Below, piece by piece: positions 7,987 to 17,225 of a stretch of 48,700 bases of DNA. Below the pieces are notes generated by a model. It was not told the origin of the DNA. It did no database searches and saw only the letters and a list, made by a program, of their open reading frames with translations. Position numbers and translations under genes: made by a program. Source of the stretch: Planctomycetota bacterium (GTDB lineage: Bacteria; Planctomycetota; Planctomycetia; Planctomycetales; Planctomycetaceae); assembly GCA_027624335.1 (NCBI GenBank), contig JAQBWV010000011.1:1-48700 (forward strand), written 5' to 3'. Numbering within the stretch: the first letter of the stretch is position 1; each line of letters opens with the position of its first letter.

Positions 7987-9492
7987 ATGCAGAGTTCAAG
8001 CCCGATTCGCGAATACGAATTGATGGTCACTCGCCGGCAACTGTTTGGTCGCATGGCGCTCGGGCTGGGTACAGCCGCGATGAGCCAGTTGCTCGATCAG
8101 GACCTGCTGGCCGGTCGGGCTGGCGAGCTTTCGGCGACTCATCACGCACCGAAGGCAAAGCACGTGATCTACCTCTTCATGAGCGGAGGACCCAGCCACC
8201 TGGACCTCTGGGATTACAAGCCCGGCATGCAGCAGATGTTTAATCAGCAGTTGCCGGACCACGTGCGAAACGGCCAGCGAGTGACTGGCATGACGGCCAG
8301 TCAGAAGAACGGCCTGCCCATCTGCCCGACGAAATACCGCTTTACGAAACACGACAACAATGCCAGCGGTCTGTGGGTCAGCGAACTGCTGCCCCACATG
8401 GCCAGCGTCGCCAGAGACATCTGCGTTACTTACAGCACGTTTACCGAAGCCATCAATCACGATCCGGCCATTACTTACATCCAGACTGGCAGTCAGATTC
8501 CCGGTCGACCGAGCCTGGGTGCATGGCTCAGCTACGGTCTGGGCAGCATGAACGAAAACCTGCCGCACTATGTCGTGATGCATGCCCGCACGAATCATGC
8601 GGAACAAAGTCTGTTCAATCGTCTGTGGGGGCCGGGTTTTCTGCCCTCGGATCACCAGGGCATGCTGATGCGCAGTCAGGGAGATCCGGTTCTCTATCTC
8701 AGTAACCCGGCCGGTGTGACGAAGTCTGACCGACGAACGCAGCTCGACGCGCTGGCCGCTCTCAACCACGAACAGCACCAGCGCTTCGCTGATCCAGAAA
8801 TCGTTGCACGCATCCGACAGCACGAAATGGCGTATCGCATGCAGACGTCGGTGCCGGAGCTGATGGACCTCTCGACCGAAACAGCAGACACGTTTCAGTT
8901 GTACGGCGAGGACGCTCGCACGCCTGGCACGTTCGCGGCCTGCTGTCTCAACGCACGTCGTCTTGCCGAGCGAGGTGTTCGCAATATCCAGATCTTCCAC
9001 CGAGGCTGGGACGCTCACGGAGGCCTGCCTCGCGAGCACGGCTCACAATGCAAAGACATCGATCAGGGTTGTGCGGCATTGATTACCGACCTCAAGCAGA
9101 GAGGCATGCTCGATGACACGCTGGTCATCTGGGGAGGCGAATTCGGTCGCACTGCCTACTGTCAGGGAAATCTCACTCGCGAAAACTACGGTCGAGACCA
9201 CCATCCCCGCTGCTTCACGACGTGGATGGCCGGAGGCGGCGTCAAGCCCGGTATCACTTACGGACAGACGGACGCCTACGGATACAACATTGCTGACGCT
9301 GACGGCAACACCCTGACGCCTCAACCGAGCAAGGAAAAGTGGACGCCGGGCACCATGCACATCCACGATCTCAACGCGACGATTTTGCACTTGCTCGGCA
9401 TCGACCACAAACGGCTCACGTATCGCTACCAAGGCCGAGACTTCCGCTTGACCGACGTCCACGGACACGTCATCCACGATCTGATTTCGTAG
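7987..9492 (+). CDS. Tat-exported DUF1501 protein (alkaline phosphatase/sulfatase-like fold)
   Basis: A 501-residue DUF1501 protein. The family is related in fold to alkaline phosphatases and sulfatases, but its reaction is not established. Residues 13-42 form a twin-arginine signal (VTRRQLFGR followed by a weakly hydrophobic Ala/Leu stretch), so it should cross the membrane folded. Family hallmarks are SGGPSHLDLWDYKP (metal-site loop), GGEFGRT, GRDHHP and TTWMAGGGVKPG. The ending, YRYQGRDFRLTDVHGHV, is typical of the subgroup paired with DUF1549/DUF1553 cytochromes. The start at 7987 gives the common SPIREYEL lead before the RR motif; ATG 8023 is an alternative. It lies 56 bp after its partner and ends convergently with the next DUF1501 gene. 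Confidence 0.94.
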   Translation: MQSSSPIREYELMVTRRQLFGRMALGLGTAAMSQLLDQDLLAGRAGELSATHHAPKAKHVIYLFMSGGPSHLDLWDYKPGMQQMFNQQLPDHVRNGQRVTGMTASQKNGLPICPTKYRFTKHDNNASGLWVSELLPHMASVARDICVTYSTFTEAINHDPAITYIQTGSQIPGRPSLGAWLSYGLGSMNENLPHYVVMHARTNHAEQSLFNRLWGPGFLPSDHQGMLMRSQGDPVLYLSNPAGVTKSDRRTQLDALAALNHEQHQRFADPEIVARIRQHEMAYRMQTSVPELMDLSTETADTFQLYGEDARTPGTFAACCLNARRLAERGVRNIQIFHRGWDAHGGLPREHGSQCKDIDQGCAALITDLKQRGMLDDTLVIWGGEFGRTAYCQGNLTRENYGRDHHPRCFTTWMAGGGVKPGITYGQTDAYGYNIADADGNTLTPQPSKEKWTPGTMHIHDLNATILHLLGIDHKRLTYRYQGRDFRLTDVHGHVIHDLIS

Positions 9493-9548
9493 GACACGGT
9501 TCTGAAGGTCGGTTCGGAAGCGGGTCTGAAGTCACGACGCGAGTGAGA

Positions 9549-11042
9549 TCAGCCGATCAATTCGTGTCGAACCTTGCCGTCTCCGGCGATGGGGTGTGGG
9601 CGGGATGCCTGGTCGGGAACCGTTGCCGTTTCGGGGTACCCAAGGAGGTGGTACGCGGTGGCCTGCATGTCTTTCGGAGAGACTGGCATCTCGGCGACGT
9701 CGCCGCCAATCGCGTCGGATCGTCCGACAACGCGGCCTCGTGCGAAGCCTCCACCCGCGAAGACGGAAGAGTACGTATTCGACCAGTGATGTCGGGCTCC
9801 GCCGGGAGGCCCGGAATCAATCTTCGGCGTGCGACCGTGTTCGCTCGTGCAAAGCACTATTGTTTCATCCAGCAGGCCTCGCTCGTCGAGGTCAGTGATC
9901 AACGCCGAGTATGTCTGGTCGAAGACTGGCAGCAGGTAATTCTTCAGACGCGGGAAGTGGTTCGAATGAGTGTCCCACACGGACGCTCCGTGCGGCCCGA
10001 AGGGATCCCAGAAGACGGTGACAAACCTTGCGCCCGCTTCAACAAGTCGGCGAGCGGCGAGACACGACTGGCCGAACAGCGTCATGCCGTATCGTTCGCG
10101 CAGGGCGGCGGGCTCTTTGTGAATGTCCAGTGCGGAACGGACTCCGTTGGAACCAATCAGTGAGAACGCTCGCTGCTGGTGGTCGTCCCAGTTGGTCGAC
10201 GTCGCGTGTCGCTCAATGTGTGATCGCGAGTTGTCGAACTGGTTGAGCAGATACCTGCGCGCGTCGAAGCGGCGGGACGTGATTTCCTGAGGCAACTGGC
10301 AGCCCGCTGCCAGCTGGAAACGACCGGACGGTTCAATGCCGCCGTGAGGATCCAGCACGTCTTCTTTCTGCCCGGCATTGAGCTTCGGAACGACGGTCGT
10401 GCCCTTGCCGGAAAAGTCCGTCCAGAAGGGGTCAAAGCCGTTGCCCAGGAACGCTCCGTATGGTCCGGCTTGATTCGACGAGCTTCCACGCGAACAGAAT
10501 CGCCACGGGACTCCGATGTTTCGAGGAACGTTCGGCATGCGGACGCCGGTTCTCTGCGTATCCAGGTAGTCGACGATCGAACCCATGTACGGCCAGTGCT
10601 CGGGCGATCGTGGATTCGTTTCCAGAGGAATGCTGTACGTCGGCATGCCCGACATGACATAGGAGCAACAGTGAATGGGGTACGGGTGCGTCATCGACCG
10701 GACGACTGTCAGCCGATCCGCGATCTGCGCCGTTTGCGGCAGGCCTTCGCCAATGTTCAATCCAGGCAGCGACGTCGGAATGGCCTGCATCTCTCCCTGG
10801 ATTTCGGCAGCCGCCTCGGGCTTTGGATCGAACGTCTCATGCTGAGGTGGCGATCCAAACAGAAAGATGAAGATCGCCGACTTTGCACTTGCCGTGGGAT
10901 GCCCTCCGACTCCTCCCGCAGCCTCAGTACGCAGTGCGTCACCGAGCGCCGGGGCGAATGCTCCAGCCGCGCCGATGTGCAGCAGGTCGCGCCGGCTGAC
11001 TCCGCTGCAGAATGATTTGCGACTGCCGAAGATCGGAAGCAT
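9549..11042 (-). CDS. Tat-exported DUF1501 protein, second gene of a tandem pair
   Basis: A 497-residue DUF1501 protein on the reverse strand. I chose ATG 11042 because it puts the twin-arginine motif VSRRDLLHIGAAGAF near residue 15 and avoids overlap with the upstream gene; the frame is open to 11156, where the extra residues are basic and unstructured. Hallmarks are FLFGSPPQHETFDPKP, SMTHPYPIH, and SEHGRTPK where relatives usually have GEFGRTP, then ARHHWSNTYSSVFAGGG. The Gly-Glu-Phe to Ser-Glu-His change sits in a conserved loop and may alter the site. It follows the other DUF1501 gene by 44 bp, so the two probably share a transcript, but neither has a cytochrome partner on its strand. Confidence 0.92.
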   Translation of the reverse strand: MLPIFGSRKSFCSGVSRRDLLHIGAAGAFAPALGDALRTEAAGGVGGHPTASAKSAIFIFLFGSPPQHETFDPKPEAAAEIQGEMQAIPTSLPGLNIGEGLPQTAQIADRLTVVRSMTHPYPIHCCSYVMSGMPTYSIPLETNPRSPEHWPYMGSIVDYLDTQRTGVRMPNVPRNIGVPWRFCSRGSSSNQAGPYGAFLGNGFDPFWTDFSGKGTTVVPKLNAGQKEDVLDPHGGIEPSGRFQLAAGCQLPQEITSRRFDARRYLLNQFDNSRSHIERHATSTNWDDHQQRAFSLIGSNGVRSALDIHKEPAALRERYGMTLFGQSCLAARRLVEAGARFVTVFWDPFGPHGASVWDTHSNHFPRLKNYLLPVFDQTYSALITDLDERGLLDETIVLCTSEHGRTPKIDSGPPGGARHHWSNTYSSVFAGGGFARGRVVGRSDAIGGDVAEMPVSPKDMQATAYHLLGYPETATVPDQASRPHPIAGDGKVRHELIG

Positions 11043-11086
11043 GAGGTTCGATTCAGGTTGTGCGTTGCGTCGGGCGAACGATCGAG

Positions 11087-12565
11087 TCAGGCGAACAAGC
11101 CTTCGATTGGATCGGCCAGGTAAACGTGGTTCGGTCGACCGGTGAGATCGTGCCACACTGCGTCGCGCGGGATGCCCAGCGCGTGGTAAATGGTCGAAGC
11201 GAAGTTCTCGGGTTTCTGCGGATCGTTGCTCGGGTACGCGCCGTCACGATCGGACGCTCCGATGATGCGGCCGCCCTGCACGCCGCCGCCGGCAAACAGA
11301 ACCGACTGCAGCGGCGCCCAGTGATCACGTCCCGGCAGCTTATAGATGTTTGGGGCGATGTGTGTGATCTTTGGCGTGCGACCGAACTCGCCGGCCATCA
11401 CGACCAGCGTGTTTTCCAGCATCCCGCTTTCGTGCAGATCGTCCAGCAGCGCGGAGACGGCCCGGTCGGTTGGTGGGAACAGGTAGTCCTTCAATAACGG
11501 AAAATTATTGCCGTGCAGATCCCAGCTGCCGAAATTTCCCAGGTTGACCTGCACGGTATTGACGCCCGCTTCGACCAGCCGTCGAGCCATCAGCAGCGAC
11601 CATCCGAACGAATTGTCTCCGTACCGTTCGAGCGTTTTCGGATCGGAGGATCGGACATCCAGGGCAGCTCGTACTTTGGCATCGGTCATCATCGTGATCG
11701 CCGCTTCGGTGTCGCGATCGTACTTCGCGGCTGAGGCATGGTCGGCCAGAGCACGCTGTTGCCCCTCGACGACGTCGAGCAGATTACGGCGGCGGCGGAA
11801 GCGATCGTCGAGCACACCTTCGGGCAGCGACAGATGCGGGACTTCAAACCGCCAGTCCAGTTTGTCTGACGGTTGGCCTTTGTGCAGGTCGAAGAGATAC
11901 TGAGGAAACGCTCCCGAGTACGAGTGATAGGCGTGTGGTTTGTCAGTGGCTTCGATCATCCACGGCTCATGCTGACTGCCCATTAACCCGGCAAACTGAC
12001 CGGGATAAACACCGGTGTTCGAGTGATAAATCTTCTCGGGCAGGACGACGCTTGTGGGAAGATTCTGTCGCCGCTGTGTTGACGCGCCCGCGACGGCCGC
12101 GATCGACGGCCAGTCCGATCCCTGCGGATGGCTTGACCGAAATGTCGACGGAATATCGCACCGACCGGTCAGCATGACGTAGGTGCCTCGGTCATGGCCG
12201 CTGTCCGTATGGGTTAACGATCGAACGAGCGACCAGTGCTGGCTGCGCTGAGCGAGCATCGGCAGGTGCTCGCAAATGTCCGTGCCGGGAGTTCGAGTCG
12301 CGATCGGACTGAACTCGCCCTTGTACTCGGCGGGTCCGTCCGGCTTCATATCGAACGTGTCATGCTGTGATGGCCCTCCGGTCATGAAGAGGTAAATCAC
12401 TGCTCGCGGGGACGATGTGCGGCTATCGGACGAGACTGCCTGACTCTTCCAGGCTGACACGTGGGCCATTGACAGTCCCAGCGCGCCGACCGACCCGGCC
12501 TGAAGGATTTCTCGACGAGGAAACGTGCGAAGCGGCGCTGGGTTGTCTGAAGGGTGGCTGCTCAT
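11087..12565 (-). CDS. Tat-exported DUF1501 protein, first gene of a tandem pair
   Basis: A 492-residue DUF1501 protein. The twin-arginine signal is FPRREILQAGSVGALGLSM at about residues 15-33. Family loops are MTGGPSQHDTFDMKP, RSLTHTDSGHDRG, AGEFGRTPK and GRDHWAPLQSVLFAGGG, so the presumed metal-site residues are retained. Unlike the subgroup beside cytochromes it ends with NHVYLADPIEGLFA. It is divergent from the DUF1592-type cytochrome gene across a 256-bp shared upstream region, which may allow joint control. The second DUF1501 gene follows it. The reaction is unknown; the export and family calls are strong. Confidence 0.93.
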   Translation of the reverse strand: MSSHPSDNPAPLRTFPRREILQAGSVGALGLSMAHVSAWKSQAVSSDSRTSSPRAVIYLFMTGGPSQHDTFDMKPDGPAEYKGEFSPIATRTPGTDICEHLPMLAQRSQHWSLVRSLTHTDSGHDRGTYVMLTGRCDIPSTFRSSHPQGSDWPSIAAVAGASTQRRQNLPTSVVLPEKIYHSNTGVYPGQFAGLMGSQHEPWMIEATDKPHAYHSYSGAFPQYLFDLHKGQPSDKLDWRFEVPHLSLPEGVLDDRFRRRRNLLDVVEGQQRALADHASAAKYDRDTEAAITMMTDAKVRAALDVRSSDPKTLERYGDNSFGWSLLMARRLVEAGVNTVQVNLGNFGSWDLHGNNFPLLKDYLFPPTDRAVSALLDDLHESGMLENTLVVMAGEFGRTPKITHIAPNIYKLPGRDHWAPLQSVLFAGGGVQGGRIIGASDRDGAYPSNDPQKPENFASTIYHALGIPRDAVWHDLTGRPNHVYLADPIEGLFA

Positions 12566-12690
12566 TGAATCAGTTGCCTCGTCCCGGTAAGAGACCGCAC
12601 GAACGCGCCCATGGTATCACGGTGTGTCGGTCAGCGGGAATCGCGCACCGGTAAATGGGTCGTGATGAGTCGTGCCGTTGCATTGTCGTT

Positions 12691-12704
12691 TGATTTTGAA
12701 ATCA
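12691..12704. promoter_or_regulatory. Small palindrome in divergent upstream region
   Basis: TGATTTTGAAATCA has 6-base arms around TG. It lies between the divergent DUF1501 pair (start 12565) and the cytochrome gene (start 12822), in the AT-richer part of this 256-bp gap. It could be an operator for a dimeric regulator serving both directions. The short length makes chance plausible. Confidence 0.25.
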
Positions 12705-12821
12705 TGGTCGCGAGAATTCGACGTCTCATTGTCGCGCTGTGTTGGTTAAAGTGTCCGGTTCCAGTTCTGTGTTCCACTTGATCGTTCTGGCAGCAGGTTT
12801 GACATCGGAGATGTATTCACT

Positions 12822-15815
12822 GTGGAAAAGCGACGCCTGATTCTTGCGGCAGCGATGTTTGCTGGTATTACCTTCGTTAATTTCGCGAATGCCGCGAGTG
12901 GCTTAACCGGTGAGGAGCTGAACTCACAGTTTGACAGTCTCGTCGTGCCGTTTCTCAAGGCTTACTGCCTCGACTGTCACGGCACTGAACTTCAGGAAGC
13001 GAAACTGGATTTGAGTGGCTACGCATCCTCGAAGGACGTGGCGAAAGCTCATCAGGTATGGGAGATCGTACTCGACCGCCTGGTGGCGAAAGAGATGCCG
13101 CCTGAGGATTCCAAACGTCAGCCGACGGCGATTCAACGTTCGACCGTGATCGACTGGATCCGTGCTGCTCGCGAGTTTGAAGCGACTCGCAACGCCGGCG
13201 ATCCCGGACCGGTGCTGGCGCGTCGGTTGAGCAATGCGGAATACAACTACTCAATTCGGGATCTGACCGGTGTGGACATTCGCCCGACGCAGACGTTTCC
13301 CGTTGATCCAGCCAACGAATCCGGTTTCGACAATTCCGGCGAATCGCTGACGATGTCGCCGGCGCTGGTGAAGAAGTATCTCGATGCGACCAGGCTGGTC
13401 GTTGAACATCTAGTGCTCACACCGACCGGACTTGCTTTTGCACCTCATCCCGTCGTGACCGACACTGACCGCGACAAGTACTGTGTGAAACGAATCGTTC
13501 AGTTCTATAAGGAACAGCCGACAGATGTCGCTGACTACATTCTCGCCGCCTGGCAGTACCGTCACCGGGTTGCCCTCGGTAATCCGACTGCGTCGCTGAC
13601 CGACGTGGCGGTGCAGCACGGCGTCAGTGCGAAGTATCTCGCCACGGTGTGGTCATTGCTGGTTGACGAGAAAGATGCCGTCGGGCCGATCCGGACTCTT
13701 CAGACGATGTGGAATGAACTTCCAGACGATGTGGAGCAGCTGGAGTTGGCCACTGCCGCCTGCCGACGGATGAGTGACTTCATTGCTCAAGTTCGTCGAA
13801 AGCTCGTACCGACGTTCGATGATCTTTTCATCGAAGGTAATCACAAGGGCTCTCAACCGTTCGTCCTGTGGAAAAACCGGCAGTACGCCACTCACCGACG
13901 GAGTCTGAACCGTGCCGTGTTGCGTGTTCAAGATGCGTCGCCAGCTGAGAAGTCGCCTGTGGACACGCCGCCTGACGTTACTGCAACGGTCGATACTGAT
14001 TTGATCGTGCCCGCCGATGAGAACCTGCGAGCTCGCCACGAAGCTGCCTTCGAACGTTTCTGCTCGGTGTTTCCTGACGCGTTCTACATCTCCGAACGGA
14101 GTCGCGACTATGTCAAGGAGTCGCAGAAACAGGACGGCGAAAAGGGACGCCTGCTGAGCGCCGGCTTTCATAGCATGATGGGTTACTTCCGCGACGACCG
14201 ACCGCTTTACGACATGGTTCTCAATGCCGCCGGACAGCAGCAACTTGACGCCTTGTGGCAGGAACTCGATTTCGTCGCCTCGGCTCCGATGCGGCAGTAC
14301 GTGGGGTTTCTTTGGTTTGAACGAACCGACTCGCGTTACATGCGGGATCCGCAATTCGACTTCGCTCGCGCCGAAGACAGGCACGCTCTGTCGGAAGAGA
14401 TGATCGAGAAACTTTCGGAACTCTACTTGAAGAAGGCTCGTGACAGCGGCGGGACTGACGTCGCGGTCCAGGCGATCGAACACTACTTCAAGGAAATCAA
14501 CGACCAGATTCGCTGGGTGGAAGCAACTCGGCTGGCAGCAGAGTCGAGCCACCTGAATGCCGTGCTGGACTTCGCTTCCCGAGCGTATCGCCGCAGTCTG
14601 TCGGCAGCGGAACGTGACGGGCTGATGACGTTCTATCGAAGGCTTCGTACAGACGACGGCCATAGCCACGAAGAGGCGATTCAGGACACGATCGTTTCGT
14701 TGCTGATGTCGCCATATTTCAGCTACCGGTTGGACGCAGCCGGATCAGGCGAAGGTCGCCGACCGTTGACTGACGACGAACTCGCCAGCCGACTGAGTTA
14801 CTTTCTCTGGTCCAGCCTGCCGGACGAAACATTACTGCAACAGGCCGCAGCCGGAAGACTTCACCATTCGGAAACGCTGATTGCACAGACACGGCGGATG
14901 CTGAGTGATGAACGTGTCCGCGGCCTGGCAACTGAGTTCGGCGGCAACTGGCTCGACTTCCGTCGATTCGAGGAGCACAACTCGGTTGCCCGCGAGCGTT
15001 TTCCGAACTTCACTGATGAACTTCGGCAGGCGATGTTTGAAGAGCCGATCCGCTTCTTGATGGATGTCGTCCAGCAGAATCGTTCGGTCCTCGACTTTCT
15101 CGGCGCTGACCACACATTCGTCAACGCGGAACTGGCCAGGCATTACGGCATGCCGACAACGGGAGTCAGTGATGACGAATGGGTGCGTGTCAGTAACGCT
15201 CTTAACTACAACCGCGGCGGGCTGTTGCCGATGTCTGTGTTCCTGACGAAGAACGCACCGGGTCTGCGCACCAGCCCTGTGAAGCGAGGTTACTGGGTTG
15301 TTCGGCGTCTGCTGGGAGAACGCATCCCGCCACCTCCGCCGAACGTTCCGGACTTGCCCGACGACGAGACAAAACTTGGAGATCTCACCTTGCGGGAAAC
15401 GCTGGCCAGACATCGCGAGCACGTCAGCTGTGCCGGATGTCACGCAAGGATCGATTCCATTGGCCTGGCCTTTGAAGGTTTCGGGCCGGTCGGAGAACGC
15501 CGCGACAAGGATCTCGGCGGTCGACCCGTCAACACGACCGCGACGTTTCCCGGTGGTGACGAGGGAACCGGCATTGACGACCTGCGGAGCTACATCCGCA
15601 ATCACCGCCAGAATGAATATCTCGAAAACCTCTGCCGGAAGCTGTTATCGTTTGCTCTGGGACGCAGCCTCATTCTCTCCGACGATCTCCTCATCCGTGA
15701 GATGCGGGTGAAACTTGCAGCCGACGGATTTCGTTTCGGAAGTCTCATCGAGAGCATCGTGACCAGCTCTCAATTCATCCACAAACGAGGTGCCAGCCAC
15801 CTCGCCAGCGAGTGA
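12822..15815 (+). CDS. Secreted DUF1587/DUF1592/DUF1588/DUF1585-type cytochrome protein
   Basis: A 997-residue exported heme protein. The start is GTG 12822, giving MEKRRLILAAAMFAGITFV as signal peptide; an in-frame ATG occurs at residue 11. The N-terminal PSCyt-like domain has CLDCH (49-53). DUF1587 follows (RRLSNAEYNYSIRDLTG, near 128), then DUF1595/DUF1592 (FASRAYRRSLSAAERDG, then RLSYFLWSSLPDETLL), DUF1588 (RGYWVVRRLLGERIPPPPPN), a second heme motif CAGCH (870-874) followed by ARIDSIGLAFEGFG, and DUF1585 at the end. Between DUF1587 and DUF1595 (about 205-560) there is a long helical region that lengthens it beyond the roughly 800 residues I expect. The DUF1552 gene starts 3 bp after its stop, so translation is probably coupled. 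Likely role: periplasmic redox enzyme or carrier, substrate unknown. Confidence 0.93.
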   Translation: MEKRRLILAAAMFAGITFVNFANAASGLTGEELNSQFDSLVVPFLKAYCLDCHGTELQEAKLDLSGYASSKDVAKAHQVWEIVLDRLVAKEMPPEDSKRQPTAIQRSTVIDWIRAAREFEATRNAGDPGPVLARRLSNAEYNYSIRDLTGVDIRPTQTFPVDPANESGFDNSGESLTMSPALVKKYLDATRLVVEHLVLTPTGLAFAPHPVVTDTDRDKYCVKRIVQFYKEQPTDVADYILAAWQYRHRVALGNPTASLTDVAVQHGVSAKYLATVWSLLVDEKDAVGPIRTLQTMWNELPDDVEQLELATAACRRMSDFIAQVRRKLVPTFDDLFIEGNHKGSQPFVLWKNRQYATHRRSLNRAVLRVQDASPAEKSPVDTPPDVTATVDTDLIVPADENLRARHEAAFERFCSVFPDAFYISERSRDYVKESQKQDGEKGRLLSAGFHSMMGYFRDDRPLYDMVLNAAGQQQLDALWQELDFVASAPMRQYVGFLWFERTDSRYMRDPQFDFARAEDRHALSEEMIEKLSELYLKKARDSGGTDVAVQAIEHYFKEINDQIRWVEATRLAAESSHLNAVLDFASRAYRRSLSAAERDGLMTFYRRLRTDDGHSHEEAIQDTIVSLLMSPYFSYRLDAAGSGEGRRPLTDDELASRLSYFLWSSLPDETLLQQAAAGRLHHSETLIAQTRRMLSDERVRGLATEFGGNWLDFRRFEEHNSVARERFPNFTDELRQAMFEEPIRFLMDVVQQNRSVLDFLGADHTFVNAELARHYGMPTTGVSDDEWVRVSNALNYNRGGLLPMSVFLTKNAPGLRTSPVKRGYWVVRRLLGERIPPPPPNVPDLPDDETKLGDLTLRETLARHREHVSCAGCHARIDSIGLAFEGFGPVGERRDKDLGGRPVNTTATFPGGDEGTGIDDLRSYIRNHRQNEYLENLCRKLLSFALGRSLILSDDLLIREMRVKLAADGFRFGSLIESIVTSSQFIHKRGASHLASE

Positions 15816-15818
15816 CGC

Positions 15819-17162
15819 ATGTTCGATCAACAACAGAACGGCGGAAAAAGAATTTCAAGGCGGATGCTGCTTCGCGGTGCCGGGGTGGGGATGGCCCTGC
15901 CGTGGCTGGAATCAGTTCCCGTGTGGGGTTTTGATTCGTCAAGCGACGGAGGATCCGGTCCGTTTCCGAAACGCTTCGCCGTGTTGTTTATGGCGTGCGG
16001 CATTCATCCCGATCATTGGTGGGCCAAAGGTGCGGGTTCCGACATGGAACTCAGCAAGAGTCTCACACCACTTGCTCCTTTGAAGGAAAAGGTGAACGTG
16101 ATCTCGGGACTGTTCAACAGAAATTCGACAGGCGTCGGCATTCATCCGGGGCAGACCGGCAACATTCTCTCGGGAGCGTCGCTGCAGAAGGGAGCCGAAC
16201 TTCGAGGCGGCATCAGTGTTGATCAGGTCCTTGCCAACCATCTGGGCCAGGCAACAGCGCAGCCCAGCATGGTGCTGGGTTGCGAGCAACCGATCACGGG
16301 CTACCACGAGACGAATTTCTCGATGGCTTACAGTTCGCACATTTCCTGGCAGAACGCGACGTCTCCCGTGCCGATGGAAGTGTATCCATCGCTCGCCTTT
16401 GACAGCCTGTTCGACAACCGTGGAAGCCGTCGGAACAAAAGCGTGCTGGACCGAGTCAAAGAACACGCCGCGAGTCTCAGTCGTCAGGCGAGTTCCGGTG
16501 ACCGCGCCAAACTCGACGAGTACCTGACCAGCGTTCGCGAAGTGGAGAAACGTATCGACCGGATTCGGGCCGATCAGGACAAAGCCGTGGATCGCGCCAA
16601 AGCGGTCGGCCAGTCGGTCATTACAATGGCCCGACCCGACAACGGATTACCGGAAGACATTCGTGAGCACATGCGGCTGATGTGTGACATCATCGCTCTG
16701 GCATTTCAAACGGACAAAACACGCTTCGCGACGCTGTTATTGTGCCGGGACATCTCCGGACTCTTCTACCCGTTCCTCGATGTTAGAAATGCTCATCACT
16801 CGGCGTCACATAACGAACGCTCCGAGGAGTGGGAACGAATCTCACAATATTACTGCAGCCAGCTCGCGTACCTTGGCAGCCGCCTGGATGCCATGCCGGA
16901 AGGTGACCGGTCCGTGCTGGACAATACGTGTCTGGTCTTCGTCAATAACATGTGGTCAGGCAGTAAGCATGACTCAACGAAAGTTCCCTTGATTACAGCG
17001 GGCGGTCTCGGCGGAACCCTCGAAACTGGTCGCGTCCTGGATTACTTGGGAAAAGGCGACGACAACCGGAAGCTCTGCAGTTTTTACCTGTCCATCATGA
17101 ACCGGATGGGCCTGTCTGCCGACCACTTCGGCGATGCAGATACGGAACTGGCGCACCTGTAG
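15819..17162 (+). CDS. Tat-exported DUF1552 protein
   Basis: A 447-residue DUF1552 protein, the standard partner of DUF1592-type cytochromes. The family resembles DUF1501 in size and export but its reaction is unknown. The twin-arginine signal ISRRMLLRGAGVGMALPWLE lies at residues 12-31. Family features are FMACGIHPDHWW, SGLFNRNSTGVGIHPGQT, FSMAYSSHISW, ASSGDRAKLDEYLTSVREVE, HHSASHN and an NNMWSGSKHDSTKVP block near the C-terminus, with several His and Asp that could bind metal. It starts 3 bp after the cytochrome stop and ends convergently with the PQQ-type gene. Confidence 0.93.
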   Translation: MFDQQQNGGKRISRRMLLRGAGVGMALPWLESVPVWGFDSSSDGGSGPFPKRFAVLFMACGIHPDHWWAKGAGSDMELSKSLTPLAPLKEKVNVISGLFNRNSTGVGIHPGQTGNILSGASLQKGAELRGGISVDQVLANHLGQATAQPSMVLGCEQPITGYHETNFSMAYSSHISWQNATSPVPMEVYPSLAFDSLFDNRGSRRNKSVLDRVKEHAASLSRQASSGDRAKLDEYLTSVREVEKRIDRIRADQDKAVDRAKAVGQSVITMARPDNGLPEDIREHMRLMCDIIALAFQTDKTRFATLLLCRDISGLFYPFLDVRNAHHSASHNERSEEWERISQYYCSQLAYLGSRLDAMPEGDRSVLDNTCLVFVNNMWSGSKHDSTKVPLITAGGLGGTLETGRVLDYLGKGDDNRKLCSFYLSIMNRMGLSADHFGDADTELAHL

Positions 17163-17225
17163 CGTTATTCGATCCAGGATCGTTGGCGAATCAGCGGGCA
17201 CACCATTCCGCTCCGCCAGGATAAA

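Noticed and set aside
13653..14669. Reverse-strand open frame (338 codons) within the DUF1592-type gene
   Set aside because: It lies wholly opposite a gene with clear domains and has no recognisable content; long antisense frames are common at this base composition.
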